Assembly (NCBI RefSeq): GCF_032393985.1
Contig: NZ_CP135918.1
Coordinates: 6,325,724-6,389,723, forward strand
Direction of reading: 5' to 3'
Origin: Fischerella sp. JS2
GTDB taxonomy: Bacteria > Cyanobacteriota > Cyanobacteriia > Cyanobacteriales > Nostocaceae
DNA: 64,000 nt
Shown here: piece by piece, positions 1-8,269 of the stretch
Layout: the number at the start of each line of letters is the position of its first letter
Position numbering within the stretch: the stretch's first letter is position 1
Made by a program: the position numbers and the translations under genes
Notes under the pieces: model-generated
Database searches by the model: none
What the model was told of the DNA's origin: nothing
What the model saw: only the letters and a program-made list of their open reading frames with translations

Positions 1-356
1 ATGGTTAATGTTTGCTCTCTAACAACAGCACTGAGTTCAGTTTTATTTGGTAATGTTTGGTCAATAGACCAAACTCCATAACAAACAGCAGCGACACCGC
101 CGCTTACACCCAAGCCTGCCCAAAACCAATAACGACGGTATAGTGGTTTATGACTGCCAGGAAGCTTGGCAACTACCTGAGTTACTATCTGCTTAGCTTG
201 CTTCAGTTTTGTTGGTGGCCGGTTCTCATCATGGTTTTGTTCATTTGTGGATTCCTCTTTTGCTTGGGTATCACCTATTGCCGACCCCAATTTTTCTGTT
301 TGAGAATCACTCGATTTTGTAGTTCTTTCTTTAAACCAGGAGGTAAACTTCCCCAC
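1..356 (-). CDS. Class A penicillin-binding protein, N-terminal part (runs off the left edge)
   Basis: The reverse strand encodes 118 residues and is cut by the window edge. The start is GTG at 356, preceded by GAGGAG six to seven bases upstream; in-frame stops lie just before it. The protein begins with about 70 polar, charged residues (cytoplasmic tail), followed by a basic patch (YRRYWFW), one membrane helix rich in Gly, Val and Ala, and then WSIDQTLPNKTELSAVVREQ. That post-helix stretch matches my memory of cyanobacterial bifunctional PBP1 proteins, just before the transglycosylase domain. Such enzymes polymerise and cross-link peptidoglycan in the periplasm. None of the catalytic residues lie in the window, so the assignment rests on the N-terminal pattern alone. 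Confidence 0.72.
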   Translation of the reverse strand, partial: MGKFTSWFKERTTKSSDSQTEKLGSAIGDTQAKEESTNEQNHDENRPPTKLKQAKQIVTQVVAKLPGSHKPLYRRYWFWAGLGVSGGVAAVCYGVWSIDQTLPNKTELSAVVREQTLT

Positions 357-557
357 GTCAGCTCCTCACTTTCAGTAGTTCCAACCTAACCACCATGAAA
401 TTTTCAGATTGGTACACAACGTTTGTGTTTGTACAGTATCCTAATAAATTATTCACTTAATTCACTATATAACAAATAAGATTTCTTAAGATTAGTCTTA
501 AAGATATTTACGAGATTTATACCTGTTCTTGAGTAATATTTTGGAGTCAGAAAATAA

Positions 558-1106
558 TTGAAAATATTTGCAAACAGCAAACTCCAGCTACAGACAACAA
601 ACGATGCCAGCAAAGATGAGTGGAAGCCTGTTGCAGTAGCTTTAGGTAGTAATATAGGAGATTCCTATACAATTTTAGAGACAGCTATCAAAAATCTGGC
701 TCAAATACCAGGTATTATCTTAGAAGCGAGATCCAATTGGTACAAAACTAAAGCTGTAGGCCCAGCACAACCAGATTATTTGAATGGTTGTGTAATTATG
801 CAAGTCAATATGACACCAAATTTATTATTGGCAAGCTTGCTAGAAATAGAAAAAAAATTTGGGCGCGTCCGGAAAGAGCGTTGGGGTCCTCGCACATTAG
901 ATTTAGATTTGTTGTTATATGATGACTTAATTTTACATACGCCAAACTTGCAAATTCCCCATCCGAGAATGCAAGAACGTGCTTTTGTCTTAGTGCCGTT
1001 AGCAGAAATAGCCCCAAATTGGGTAGAGCCAGTCACAGGACGCTCAATTCAAGAACTAGCCAAAGTTGTAGACTGTTCTGAAGTGCATTTGTTAACGAAT
1101 ATATGA
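558..1106 (+). CDS. folK: HPPK: 2-amino-4-hydroxy-6-hydroxymethyldihydropteridine pyrophosphokinase
   Basis: This enzyme transfers pyrophosphate from ATP to 6-hydroxymethyl-dihydropterin in cytoplasmic folate synthesis. The family motifs are visible in order: ALGSNIGDS near residue 28, the substrate loop around WYKTKAVGP, then RVRKERWGPRTLDLDLLLYD with the two metal-binding Asp residues, and IPHPRMQERAFVLVPL. At 182 residues it is slightly longer than the roughly 160-residue norm because of a 20-residue N-terminal extension. The start used is TTG at 558, with GGAG eleven bases upstream; no in-frame ATG lies before the first motif. A Nudix hydrolase gene follows about 130 bases downstream on the same strand and may be cotranscribed. 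Confidence 0.93.
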   Translation: MKIFANSKLQLQTTNDASKDEWKPVAVALGSNIGDSYTILETAIKNLAQIPGIILEARSNWYKTKAVGPAQPDYLNGCVIMQVNMTPNLLLASLLEIEKKFGRVRKERWGPRTLDLDLLLYDDLILHTPNLQIPHPRMQERAFVLVPLAEIAPNWVEPVTGRSIQELAKVVDCSEVHLLTNI

Positions 1107-1239
1107 TTTTACAGCAATACAATTAGGCGTGTAAGGGAATTAGGGTATATAGGTGTAGTAATTAAGTTGAAGATTTCCCTAACACCCTTAAACCCATCCA
1201 CCTTTTTTCTTGCGACTTTTTAGACTAAAAAACTTAACT

Positions 1240-1806
1240 ATGCCATTAGGTAGAGAATTACCCCAGCTACTAAAACAACGTCTATTCTACAGAGGACGTA
1301 AGTTTGATTTTGAGGTCAACCGCTTACGTTTGCCTAACAAATCAGAAGGAGAATGGGAGTGCATTCGTCACCCTGGAGGTGCTTTAGCTGTACCGATAAC
1401 GCCAGAAGGTAAACTCGTTCTCGTACGTCAGTATCGTTTTGCAGTTGGGGGAAGGTTATTAGAGTTTCCCGCAGGAACTGTGGAAGCAAATGAAGATCCC
1501 TTGGATACAGTGAAGCGGGAAATAGAAGAGGAAACTGGTTATCGCGCTCATAAGTGGCAAACCTTGGGAGAATTTTTTATTGCCCCTGGATATTCTGATG
1601 AAATTATTTATGCTTTTTTGGCTCAAGATTTAGAAAAGCTCGAAACACCACCAGCACAAGAAGAAGACGAGGATATAGAAACAGTTTTACTGACTCCACA
1701 AGATTTGGAGAAAGCAATTCTACAAGGTGAACCTATAGATGCTAAATCGATTTCTAGCTTTTTCCTAGTTCGCAATTTTCTTTTAGGAGACAAAAAAGAT
1801 ATTTGA
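1240..1806 (+). CDS. Nudix hydrolase, ADP-ribose pyrophosphatase-like
   Basis: This 188-residue protein has a complete Nudix box: G, five residues, E, then REIEEETGY, which binds the metal and catalyses hydrolysis of nucleoside diphosphates linked to another group. The region before the box (HPGGALAVPI, LVRQYRF) and the box spacing resemble the NudF/ADP-ribose pyrophosphatase branch, so ADP-ribose or a related sugar nucleotide is the likely substrate. I chose ATG 1240; the reading frame also extends up to TTG 1210, but without a ribosome site. It lies between folK and an ADP-ribosylglycohydrolase gene. An ADP-ribose link between the two neighbours is possible but only inferred. Confidence 0.85.
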   Translation: MPLGRELPQLLKQRLFYRGRKFDFEVNRLRLPNKSEGEWECIRHPGGALAVPITPEGKLVLVRQYRFAVGGRLLEFPAGTVEANEDPLDTVKREIEEETGYRAHKWQTLGEFFIAPGYSDEIIYAFLAQDLEKLETPPAQEEDEDIETVLLTPQDLEKAILQGEPIDAKSISSFFLVRNFLLGDKKDI

Positions 1807-1890
1807 GCAATGCATCTTGTAGGGTAAAGGGTAAAAGCTTACCTCTTCCCATAAGAAGTATGTTGATTACACAACCTTTGCATTTCTAAA

Positions 1891-1928
1891 ATTCCACAAT
1901 ATACTACAAATGTAGTGTATTGTGGAAT
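1891..1928. promoter_or_regulatory. 17-bp inverted repeat, MecI/BlaI-like operator
   Basis: The arms ATTCCACAATATACTAC (1891-1907) and GTAGTGTATTGTGGAAT (1912-1928) pair over 17 positions with one T:G mismatch and a 4-base loop. The centre, TACTACAAATGTAGTG, closely resembles the TACTACA-TGTAGTA operator of MecI/BlaI/CopY-type winged-helix repressors. It sits two bases before the ATG of the ADP-ribosylglycohydrolase gene, so a bound repressor, or an RNA hairpin, would block its expression. No BlaI-family gene lies in the window. The resemblance is seen directly; function is inference. Confidence 0.5.
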
Positions 1929-1930
1929 AT

Positions 1931-2763
1931 ATGTTGTTAGAATTAGCGGTCGGTGATGCTTATGGTGCAGGCTTTGAGTATGCGAATGAAATGAGCGCTT
2001 GCAATGTTTAAGTAGATATCTCAAGCATCCGCGCCATAATATTCAGCCAGGTTGCTATACTGACGACACACAAATGAGCATAGCGATCGCAGAGACTCTC
2101 GTAGCTAACCAACCGTGGACACCAGAAGTTCTAGCCAATAGTTTTGTTACAGCCTTTAAACGAGATCCTAGAGAAGGTTACTCTGGCAATTTCTACCATT
2201 TCTTGATAGAAATTCAAAATGGTGAGGAATTTTTAACAAAAATTCGTCCCATGAGTGATAAAAGTGGTGCAGCAATGCGTGCAGCACCCATTGGTATTTT
2301 AGCGACACCAGAAAAAGTCATTGAGGCAGCAACAATTCAAGCTCAGATTACCCACAATACAGCAGCAGGAATCAATGCTGCCATCGCAGCTGCCTTGATG
2401 TCTCACTACTTTATTTATCAGCTTGGAGCAAAAAGCAAATTAGGGCAGTTTATTGAAGGCTACGTACCGGGTGAATGGACAAAGCCTTGGCAAGGAAAAG
2501 TCAAATCAAAAGGATGGATGAGTGTGAGCGCAGCAATTACTGCACTCCTACGAAATGATTCAATGAGTGCGCTGCTTAAAGATTGTATCTCCTTCACAGG
2601 CGATGTAGATACTGTAGCCGCGATCGCTCTCGCTGCTGGTTCCTGTAGCCAGGAAATTAAGCAAGACTTGCCAGATCATTTGATTCTAGATTTAGAAAAT
2701 GGTTCCTATGGTAGGGATTATCTAATTGAGTTAGACAAGCAATTATTGCAACTAATTCCATGA
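1931..2763 (+). pseudogene. ADP-ribosylglycohydrolase family protein, frameshifted
   Basis: The first frame (ATG 1931) reads MLLELAVGDAYGAGFEYANE, the typical start of this family, but stops at TAA 2009 after 26 codons. The rest continues in another frame from about 1999 to 2763. It contains YTDDTQM (metal-binding Thr-Asp-Asp), the conserved region around DKSGAAMRAAPIGI, and GDVDTVAAIAL (the C-terminal metal motif). The two parts would give about 277 residues, a normal family length. One small indel near 1990-2008 separates them, so this is either a recent pseudogene or a sequencing error. An intact protein would remove ADP-ribose from proteins or hydrolyse related ADP-ribose compounds. The palindrome just upstream suggests repressor control. 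Confidence 0.82.
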
Positions 2764-2820
2764 CCGAAGAAACGCAGAGGGCAGTCCCAATGAAAAAATT
2801 TCACCATCAAGCATGAAAAA

Positions 2821-2883
2821 ACCTCACCTCGTCCTATCGCATACCCCTCTTTGAACCCGCGGAGAGGGGGTTGGGGGTGAGGT
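2821..2883. repeat. CCTCACC/GGTGAGG hairpin repeat
   Basis: ACCTCACC (2821-2828) pairs with GGTGAGGT (2876-2883), and CCCCTCT (2844-2850) pairs with AGAGGGG (2863-2869). Similar elements recur at 29141-29230 and 51841-51904. It may end transcription of the upstream gene, although no T tract follows. Confidence 0.6.
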
Positions 2884-3093
2884 TACTTTCAAGTTAGAAG
2901 CAGAAGGAAAGAATTGGTTTCTCCCTCTGCCAAAAGGGTCTTGTGCCTCTAAATTTATTTATGAACCAAAGTAAAAAGATTTTTCTCGAGACACATAGTG
3001 CTTTAGAATTAGCTATTCTTGTTAAATCCCCTAAATTTATTTATGGGTATTCTCTTTCTGCCTTCTGCCTTCTGCCTTCTTAAATAATGATAA

Positions 3094-3124
3094 TTGCAGC
3101 AATCATTAAACCTTGTGCTATATT
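3094..3124 (+). promoter_or_regulatory. Probable promoter of the structured RNA
   Basis: TTGCAG (3094-3099) and TATATT (3119-3124) are separated by 19 bases. The -10 box carries an extended TGC element. Transcription would begin near 3130, just ahead of the structured region. The spacer is longer than ideal, so the extended -10 is the stronger evidence. Confidence 0.45.
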
Positions 3125-3209
3125 GTATTTGTTGTTGTAAACAACCCAGAGCTAATCAACTCTGCCTTTTTGAGACTACGACCGCTTAGGTAACAAGGAG
3201 GTGATGCCC

Positions 3210-3281
3210 ATGACAGATAGTAGTAAATGCATGGGTCATCAGGTTGCAGTAAGCCGGCTGTGTGCCGGGGCTGTTCTCTAA
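3210..3281 (+). CDS. 23-residue mini-ORF with a perfect Shine-Dalgarno sequence
   Basis: ATG 3210 is preceded by AAGGAGGTGAT (3195-3205), an 11-base perfect complement of the conserved 16S rRNA 3' end, so strong translation is expected. The peptide starts MTDSSKCMGHQVAV, contains two Cys, and ends at TAA 3281. It has no runs of a single amino acid, so classic attenuation by tRNA starvation is not suggested. The start codon lies in a possible hairpin (CCCATG with CATGGG at 3231-3236), so translation may respond to RNA folding. Function is unknown. It could be a regulatory leader peptide or a small protein in its own right. Confidence 0.5.
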   Translation: MTDSSKCMGHQVAVSRLCAGAVL

Positions 3282-3383
3282 AAGTCAGCTTTAGTCTTAT
3301 TGAGAGACTAAGTTACCTCAAGCAGCTAAGCTGATAAGGAGTTCCTTCCGGCAGTTAGGTTGCAACCTGAAGACCCAACTAGA

Positions 3384-3422
3384 CCGCTCTTACCTAGATC
3401 ACCTGATCTAAAGTAAGAGCGG
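3384..3422 (+). terminator. Strong hairpin at the end of the structured RNA
   Basis: CCGCTCTTAC (3384-3393) pairs with GTAAGAGCGG (3413-3422), and inside it TAGATCA pairs with TGATCTA around a CC loop. The stem totals 17 base pairs. It is followed by an AT-rich stretch but not by a continuous T run, so it may be a 3' stability hairpin rather than a classical intrinsic terminator. Confidence 0.6.
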
Positions 3423-4054
3423 ATAGTTATATCTATAGATAGATATTTTATAGTTCAGCGAACGAAGAAGATAGACATGGGGATAGATAAATTAAGATGA
3501 AATACTCTCCCTTTTGCGTCTTTAAAAGCGTTACTGGATCTATTTGTCTGATATCCTTCTGGCTCCTGCCTTCTTCAATGGTCAATCTATTCCTCGATGG
3601 GCATAACTATTGCTTGATTGAAGTTTAAAAAAATTATAAAAAAACTCTAAATTATATATCAAATTATGGGAACCTTATGTAATAAACTGCGTCTTGGCAT
3701 AGGGTAAATAAAGCTATATAGTTCAACGGAAAAGTCAAAAAATCCTACTTTCAGCAGAGGTAACAAAAAAGTCAAAAATTCATTTTAGGTAAAATCCACT
3801 ATTTTTTATTTTGCCAGTTCATCATAAATAATTTACAAACCCACATTACTACTCTATATTCCCACTGCGCTCACAACTATTAGGTAATGCTCCAATTACT
3901 TATTACCGACACAGATAGACAGTATAAGTATTTAAACGGACATAATATGAGTCTTTCGGGCTAGATAAAAGCAGAAAATATAGAGTAGTGATTTCCATTA
4001 TCAACCTCCTCAGATACAAAATCTTGCTAACTAATTAAATTAGGAGTTGATGAT
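3423..4054. other. Intergenic region, no gene seen
   Basis: About 630 AT-rich bases separate the structured RNA from the pterin dehydratase gene. A short TATCTATAGATAGATA stretch follows the RNA hairpin, and similar motifs recur near 11790. No convincing ORF or RNA was found. The region ends with the ribosome site TAGGAGTTGATGAT of the next gene. Confidence 0.5.
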
Positions 4055-4336
4055 ATGGCACAGTTACTTACAGAAATAGAAATTCAGGATTTAGTAAACA
4101 ACCTCTCAGGCTGGACAGTAGAGGGATCAAAATTGTCCTGTCAGCGTAAGTTTAAAGATTTTTTACAGGCAATGGAGTTTGTAAATAAACTTGTTGAACC
4201 CGCAGAATCAGCAGGACATCATCCAGATATAGAGATTTCTTATAACAAAGTTAGAATTACACTGACAACCCATGATGCAGGTGGTTTAACCCAGAAAGAT
4301 TTTGAGTTAGCCAAGAAGATTTCTCAGATCAGTTAA
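4055..4336 (+). CDS. Pterin-4a-carbinolamine dehydratase
   Basis: This 93-residue protein matches the full length of the PCD/DCoH family. The signature AGHHPDIEISYNKVRI carries the paired His residues of the active site, and LTTHDAGGLTQKDFELA follows as in bacterial members. The enzyme dehydrates 4a-hydroxytetrahydropterin so that the cofactor can be recycled. In cyanobacteria, which make several pterins, its partner hydroxylase is often unclear. ATG 4055 has AGGAG 9-13 bases upstream. The gene appears to stand alone: over 400 noncoding bases follow before the porin. Confidence 0.93.
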   Translation: MAQLLTEIEIQDLVNNLSGWTVEGSKLSCQRKFKDFLQAMEFVNKLVEPAESAGHHPDIEISYNKVRITLTTHDAGGLTQKDFELAKKISQIS

Positions 4337-4752
4337 GTAATAACTCTTAGTAGCTGAAATCAAAAATTACAACTTACCTGTCTAAGTTTTAACAAGTAAA
4401 GAGTGGGTATGATTTTTTAAGAGGTGATCACTCTTATGATTTAAATCACTAACTATGCTTGAAATTTCATGATTAACCAAGGGAAATGTGACAGTTGTAT
4501 ATGCGAACTCTCACGTGTTGCCATCTGACTCAGATGTTTTATAATGACAAGCTATAAGGGTATGTTTTTGCGTAAGTTAATCACATAAAGCTTAACTTTG
4601 TAGAATTTAATTTACTGTTTAGCTTGGCAAAAACTAAAATTGTCTTTAAGGGCAATATGCCTCATCCACAGGTTTCAACAAGAAGTCGCAGATTCGGCAA
4701 TAGTTGCAGCAAACCATAATGTATAGAACGAGGTGTGAGGAGAACAGGAACG
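4337..4752. other. Porin upstream region
   Basis: No ORF is seen here. The region contains a good promoter at 4518-4545, which gives the porin mRNA an untranslated leader of about 200 bases. The leader could carry post-transcriptional control, but no known element was recognised. Confidence 0.5.
4518..4545 (+). promoter_or_regulatory. Probable sigma-70-type promoter of the porin gene
   Basis: TTGCCA (4518-4523) and TATAAT (4540-4545) are separated by 16 bases, close to the housekeeping consensus. The porin ATG lies 207 bases downstream. Confidence 0.55.
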
Positions 4753-6579
4753 ATGTCTAATATCTTGTGGAAATCATTGGTGGTCAGTCCAGCAGTTTTA
4801 GGAGCCACACTGTTGGTTTCAGCAACTGCGATCGCAGCTCCTAATGGCGCCACCCCTGAAGTCATCAAAGCAGATTTATCAACAAGCCAGCAACAAAGTG
4901 ATTCCACACAAACAGGATTTACAGCTTCTGTTGGCGCAACAGAAATACCACAGCAGTCAGATATCCTGGCTCAGTTACAACAGCAAACACAGGTACAACA
5001 GCTAGCTCAAGTACAGCAACCACAAGTACAACAGCAAACAGAAGTTAACGTCCTAGAGCAAGTTAACCAATATGGCAGCGAAGGGAAAACTACTAATTCC
5101 CAAGCGCAAGTGACATCGGTTTCTCAGTTCTCCGACGTACAACCAACTGACTGGGCATTCCAAGCACTTCAGTCTTTAGTTGAGCGCTATGGCTGTATTG
5201 CAGGTTATCCCAACGGCACTTATCGTGGTAATCGTCCTTTGACCCGTTATGAATTTGCCGCAGGTTTGAATGCTTGTTTGGATCGGGTCAATGAATTAAT
5301 TGCTACAGCCACAGCTGAATTAGTCACCAAAGAAGATTTGGCGACTTTGCAGCGATTACAAGAAGAATTTTCCGCAGAACTAGCAACCTTACGTGGTCGT
5401 GTAGATGCCTTAGAAGCACGGACAGCTGAGTTGGAAGCTAACCAGTTCTCAACTACCACAAAACTAGTTGGTGAAGCTATCTTTGCTCTCACTGATACTT
5501 TTGGTAATGAAGATAATGCTGACAACAATACTGTTTTCCAAGACAGGGTTCGTCTAGATTTGCAAACTAGCTTTACAGGTAGAGATCTTTTACACACCCG
5601 TCTTGCAACTGGGAATGCCCAGAGATTAGACATTGGTGCTGACGGTAGTGCTGAAGGTCTGCAAACTTTTAACATTACTGGTGATCCTGATAACAGCAAC
5701 AATGTATTTATAGACTGGTTGGCATACTACTTCCCGTTGGGTGATAATGCCAGAGTTTATGTTGCTGCTACTGGTGGTATTTGGAGCGACGTTGCTGCTA
5801 CCGTTAACCCTTACTTTGAAGATTACGACGGTGGTAATGGTGCTTTGTCTACCTTTGCCTCTGAAAACCCCATCTTCCGTATTGGTGGTGGCGCTGGTGC
5901 AGCAGTTAACTTCGGCTTTGGCGAAAGACGTAGTTTCCTTCTACCAAGTTCAATCACAGTGGGTTACTTGGGGTCTGAACCGAATAATCCTGGTATAGGT
6001 TCAGGTATATTCAACGGTAACTATGCTGCTCTAGGACAACTGAACTTTAATTTAAGCGATCGCTTAGCATTAGCAGCAACTTATGTTCACGGTTATCATG
6101 GTGCAGGCAGTTCTCTATTTGACGCAGGTACTGTGGATAACTCTGTAGTAGGTACTGCTCAATCCAATAATCTGAGTGTTACAGACGCATCTTCTAGTAA
6201 TTCCTACGGTATATCGGCTGCTTTTAGACCCAGCGATAATTTATCTGTAAGTGGCTTCGTTTCTTACCATGATGTCACCGGCTTCGGCTCTGGTGATGAC
6301 TTTCAAGCTTGGAGCTACGGTTTAGGAGTTGCTTTGCCTAACTTCGGGAAACAAGGTAACGTATTGGGTATTTTCGCTGGTGCTGAACCCTATTCTCGCA
6401 ACAGATTCGTAGGTGTAGATGATGGTGATGTACCATACCACTTTGAAGGCTTCTACAAATATCAAGTCAGCGACAATATCTCTATTACTCCTGGCGTAAT
6501 TTGGTTAACTGCTCCTGGTCAAAGTAGCAATAACGACGATGCCATCATCGGCACACTCAGAACAACCTTTACATTCTAA
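4753..6579 (+). CDS. SLH-domain OprB-type outer-membrane porin
   Basis: The protein has 608 residues. A signal peptide (about residues 1-29, ending near AIA) is followed by a Gln-rich linker, then one SLH domain (from FSDVQPTDWAFQALQSL to the LTRYEFAAGLNACLD region). A coiled-coil segment of about 45 residues comes next, and the rest is a beta-barrel of the carbohydrate-selective porin family ending in TTFTF, with the terminal Phe typical of outer-membrane proteins. The SLH domain is thought to anchor the barrel to peptidoglycan or its attached polymers. These major cyanobacterial porins pass small solutes, possibly inorganic ions and iron. ATG 4753 was chosen because AGGAG lies ten bases upstream; the frame also extends to GTG 4735. 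Confidence 0.92.
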   Translation: MSNILWKSLVVSPAVLGATLLVSATAIAAPNGATPEVIKADLSTSQQQSDSTQTGFTASVGATEIPQQSDILAQLQQQTQVQQLAQVQQPQVQQQTEVNVLEQVNQYGSEGKTTNSQAQVTSVSQFSDVQPTDWAFQALQSLVERYGCIAGYPNGTYRGNRPLTRYEFAAGLNACLDRVNELIATATAELVTKEDLATLQRLQEEFSAELATLRGRVDALEARTAELEANQFSTTTKLVGEAIFALTDTFGNEDNADNNTVFQDRVRLDLQTSFTGRDLLHTRLATGNAQRLDIGADGSAEGLQTFNITGDPDNSNNVFIDWLAYYFPLGDNARVYVAATGGIWSDVAATVNPYFEDYDGGNGALSTFASENPIFRIGGGAGAAVNFGFGERRSFLLPSSITVGYLGSEPNNPGIGSGIFNGNYAALGQLNFNLSDRLALAATYVHGYHGAGSSLFDAGTVDNSVVGTAQSNNLSVTDASSSNSYGISAAFRPSDNLSVSGFVSYHDVTGFGSGDDFQAWSYGLGVALPNFGKQGNVLGIFAGAEPYSRNRFVGVDDGDVPYHFEGFYKYQVSDNISITPGVIWLTAPGQSSNNDDAIIGTLRTTFTF

Positions 6580-6652
6580 TTTGGTTAGTTGGTAGTTAAT
6601 TGGTAGTTTTTTCCAATACTCAATAAACAACTAACAACAGCAAAAATCTTTT

Positions 6653-6676
6653 CCCCGCCTCAAAGCGGGGTTTTTT
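6653..6676 (+). terminator. Intrinsic terminator of the porin gene
   Basis: CCCCGC (6653-6658) pairs with GCGGGG (6665-6670) around a six-base loop, followed directly by six T residues. This is a textbook Rho-independent terminator 74 bases after the porin stop. Confidence 0.9.
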
Positions 6677-6765
6677 ATGTTTTTAATCGTAAAAATAACA
6701 AACCCCAGTGGAGAACCGGAGTATACTAAAAAAGTAAAAGAATCATTTCTTTCCCATTCTCGGCC

Positions 6766-7203
6766 GTGGAACTATCGTGTAAATCGGAATACGCAATTTT
6801 AGCCATGTTAGAATTGGCAGTCCACTACCAAAGTGGAGAACCTCTGCAAATTCGTCAAATTGCAGCACAACAAAATATACCTGACCGCTATCTAGAACAA
6901 CTACTAGCAATCTTGCGGCGTGGGGGTCTAATCAAGAGTCAACGAGGATCAAAAGGTGGTTACTTGTTGGCACGAGAACCTTGGAAAATCACGCTTTTTG
7001 AAGTTTTGGGATGTGTGGAAGGCTTAGATAGGGTGCAGACGTCTGAAGAAGATCAGCCTAAAACTGTCGATGGTGCTGTTGTAGAAGAAATTTGGCAAGA
7101 AGCACGTCAAGCAGCAAACTCAGTTTTACAAAAATACACACTTGCTGAACTTTGTGAAAAACGAGATTCCCGACGGCAGTTAGATATCATGTACTACATT
7201 TAG
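6766..7203 (+). CDS. Rrf2-family transcriptional regulator
   Basis: The 145-residue protein has an N-terminal winged helix starting MELSCKSEYAILAMLELA, with the recognition segment IPDRYLEQLLAILRRGGLIKS and the wing RGSKGGYLLA, all typical of Rrf2/CymR/IscR proteins. The IscR-type three-Cys iron-sulfur motif is absent, so a sulfur-metabolite signal like that of CymR is more likely than an Fe-S cluster. The start is GTG 6766. The cysK gene begins 107 bases downstream on the same strand, which suggests this regulator controls cysteine synthesis, as CymR does in Firmicutes. That role is an inference from context. Confidence 0.85.
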   Translation: MELSCKSEYAILAMLELAVHYQSGEPLQIRQIAAQQNIPDRYLEQLLAILRRGGLIKSQRGSKGGYLLAREPWKITLFEVLGCVEGLDRVQTSEEDQPKTVDGAVVEEIWQEARQAANSVLQKYTLAELCEKRDSRRQLDIMYYI

Positions 7204-7245
7204 TCAAGTGTCCAGAGTCAAGTGTTTAAAGTCAAGAGTTTTTTC

Positions 7246-7296
7246 ACAATTGACCATTGACGCTTGACGCTTGACAATTGACAATTGACAATTGAC
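7246..7296. repeat. Heptameric tandem repeat (TTGACAA type)
   Basis: About seven imperfect seven-base units (ATTGACC, ATTGACG, CTTGACG, TTGACAA) lie between the Rrf2 gene and cysK. Such short tandem repeats are typical of heterocystous cyanobacteria. Some copies resemble a -35 box, but that is probably incidental. Confidence 0.75.
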
Positions 7297-7309
7297 CAAG
7301 GACAAAAGA

Positions 7310-8269
7310 ATGCGAATTGCTCGTAACATTACAGAACTCATTGGGCGTACACCCTTAGTACAGCTCAACCGTATTCCCCAAGCAGAAGGCTGTGTAGCTG
7401 AGATTGTCGTGAAGTTGGAAAGTATGAATCCAGCAGCATCAGTCAAAGATCGCATTGGGATCAGCATGATTAATGCTGCTGAGGAGGAGGGATTGATTAC
7501 CCCGGGCAAAACTGTATTAGTAGAACCTACTTCTGGCAATACAGGGATAGCCTTAGCAATGGTGGCAGCAGCTAAAGGTTATCGATTGATTTTAACAATG
7601 CCAGAAACAATGAGTGCTGAACGACGGGCGATGTTGCGGGCTTACGGTGCAGAACTTGAACTCACACCAGGAATTGAAGGTATGAGTGGCGCGATTCGGC
7701 AGGCCCAAGAGATTGTTGATAAACTACCCAATGCTTATATGTTGCAACAATTTCGTAACCCTGCTAACCCGCAAATTCACCGGGAAACAACAGCAGAAGA
7801 AATCTGGGAAGATACTGAAGGTAAAGTAGACATAGTTGTAGCAGGTATAGGTACTGGTGGTACTATTACGGGTGTGGCGGAGGTCATAAAAGCACGCAAA
7901 CCAAGTATGAAGGCGATCGCAGTCGAACCAGCCAACAGTCCAGTTTTATCGGGAGGAAAACCCGGTCCACACAAAATTCAGGGAATTGGGGCAGGGTTTA
8001 TTCCTCAAGTACTGAAGGTAAAATTAATTGACGAAATCATCACTGTTAGCGATGATGAAGCGATCGCCTATGGTCGGCGTTTGGCAAGAGAAGAAGGATT
8101 ACTCTGTGGCATTTCCAGTGGGGCTGCTTTGTGTGCTGCAATTCGTGTCGCCCAGCGTCCGGAAAATGAGGGACGCTTAATTGTGATGATTCAGCCCAGT
8201 TTTGGGGAAAGGTATCTAAGTACACCCTTGTTTCAAGACTTGGTAGACGCCAGAGTCGGCAACAGTTAA
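7310..8269 (+). CDS. cysK: Cysteine synthase A (O-acetylserine sulfhydrylase)
   Basis: This PLP enzyme makes cysteine from O-acetylserine and sulfide in the cytoplasm. The 319-residue protein shows [12 protein letters not shown] with the Schiff-base Lys, [11 protein letters not shown] binding the substrate carboxylate, the phosphate-binding loop [10 protein letters not shown], and the C-terminal [11 protein letters not shown] segment whose Ser contacts the PLP ring. ATG 7310 is the likely start, although the frame extends to TTG 7292 in the repeat. The preceding Rrf2 gene is a likely regulator. Confidence 0.95.
   Translation: MRIARNITELIGRTPLVQLNRIPQAEGCVAEIVVKLESMNPAASVKDRIGISMINAAEEEGLITPGKTVLVEPTSGNTGIALAMVAAAKGYRLILTMPETMSAERRAMLRAYGAELELTPGIEGMSGAIRQAQEIVDKLPNAYMLQQFRNPANPQIHRETTAEEIWEDTEGKVDIVVAGIGTGGTITGVAEVIKARKPSMKAIAVEPANSPVLSGGKPGPHKIQGIGAGFIPQVLKVKLIDEIITVSDDEAIAYGRRLAREEGLLCGISSGAALCAAIRVAQRPENEGRLIVMIQPSFGERYLSTPLFQDLVDARVGNS

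Larger units (their letters stand above)
3130..3422 (+). ncRNA. Structured RNA of unknown family enclosing a mini-ORF
   Basis: This roughly 290-base stretch is dense in complementary segments. GCTTAGGTAAC (3184-3194) pairs with GTTACCTCAAGC (3312-3323) apart from one bulged base, closing a domain that contains a short ORF. CAGGTTGCA (3240-3248) is a perfect complement of TGCAACCTG (3361-3369). Local hairpins include CAGAG/CTCTG (3147-3164), CCCATG/CATGGG around the ORF start, AGCCGGC with GCCGGGGCT (3252-3272), and TTAGTCT/AGACTAA (3291-3310). A strong hairpin closes the 3' end at 3384-3422. I do not recognise tmRNA, RNase P, 6S, SRP RNA or any riboswitch class I know. It could be a free regulatory RNA or an mRNA for the small peptide. 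Confidence 0.55.

Noticed and set aside
150-389. 79-residue plus-strand ORF
   Set aside because: It is the antisense of the penicillin-binding protein N-terminus, which has a family-like sequence and a ribosome site.
5247-5702. 151-residue minus-strand ORF
   Set aside because: It is a shadow of the porin gene on the other strand.
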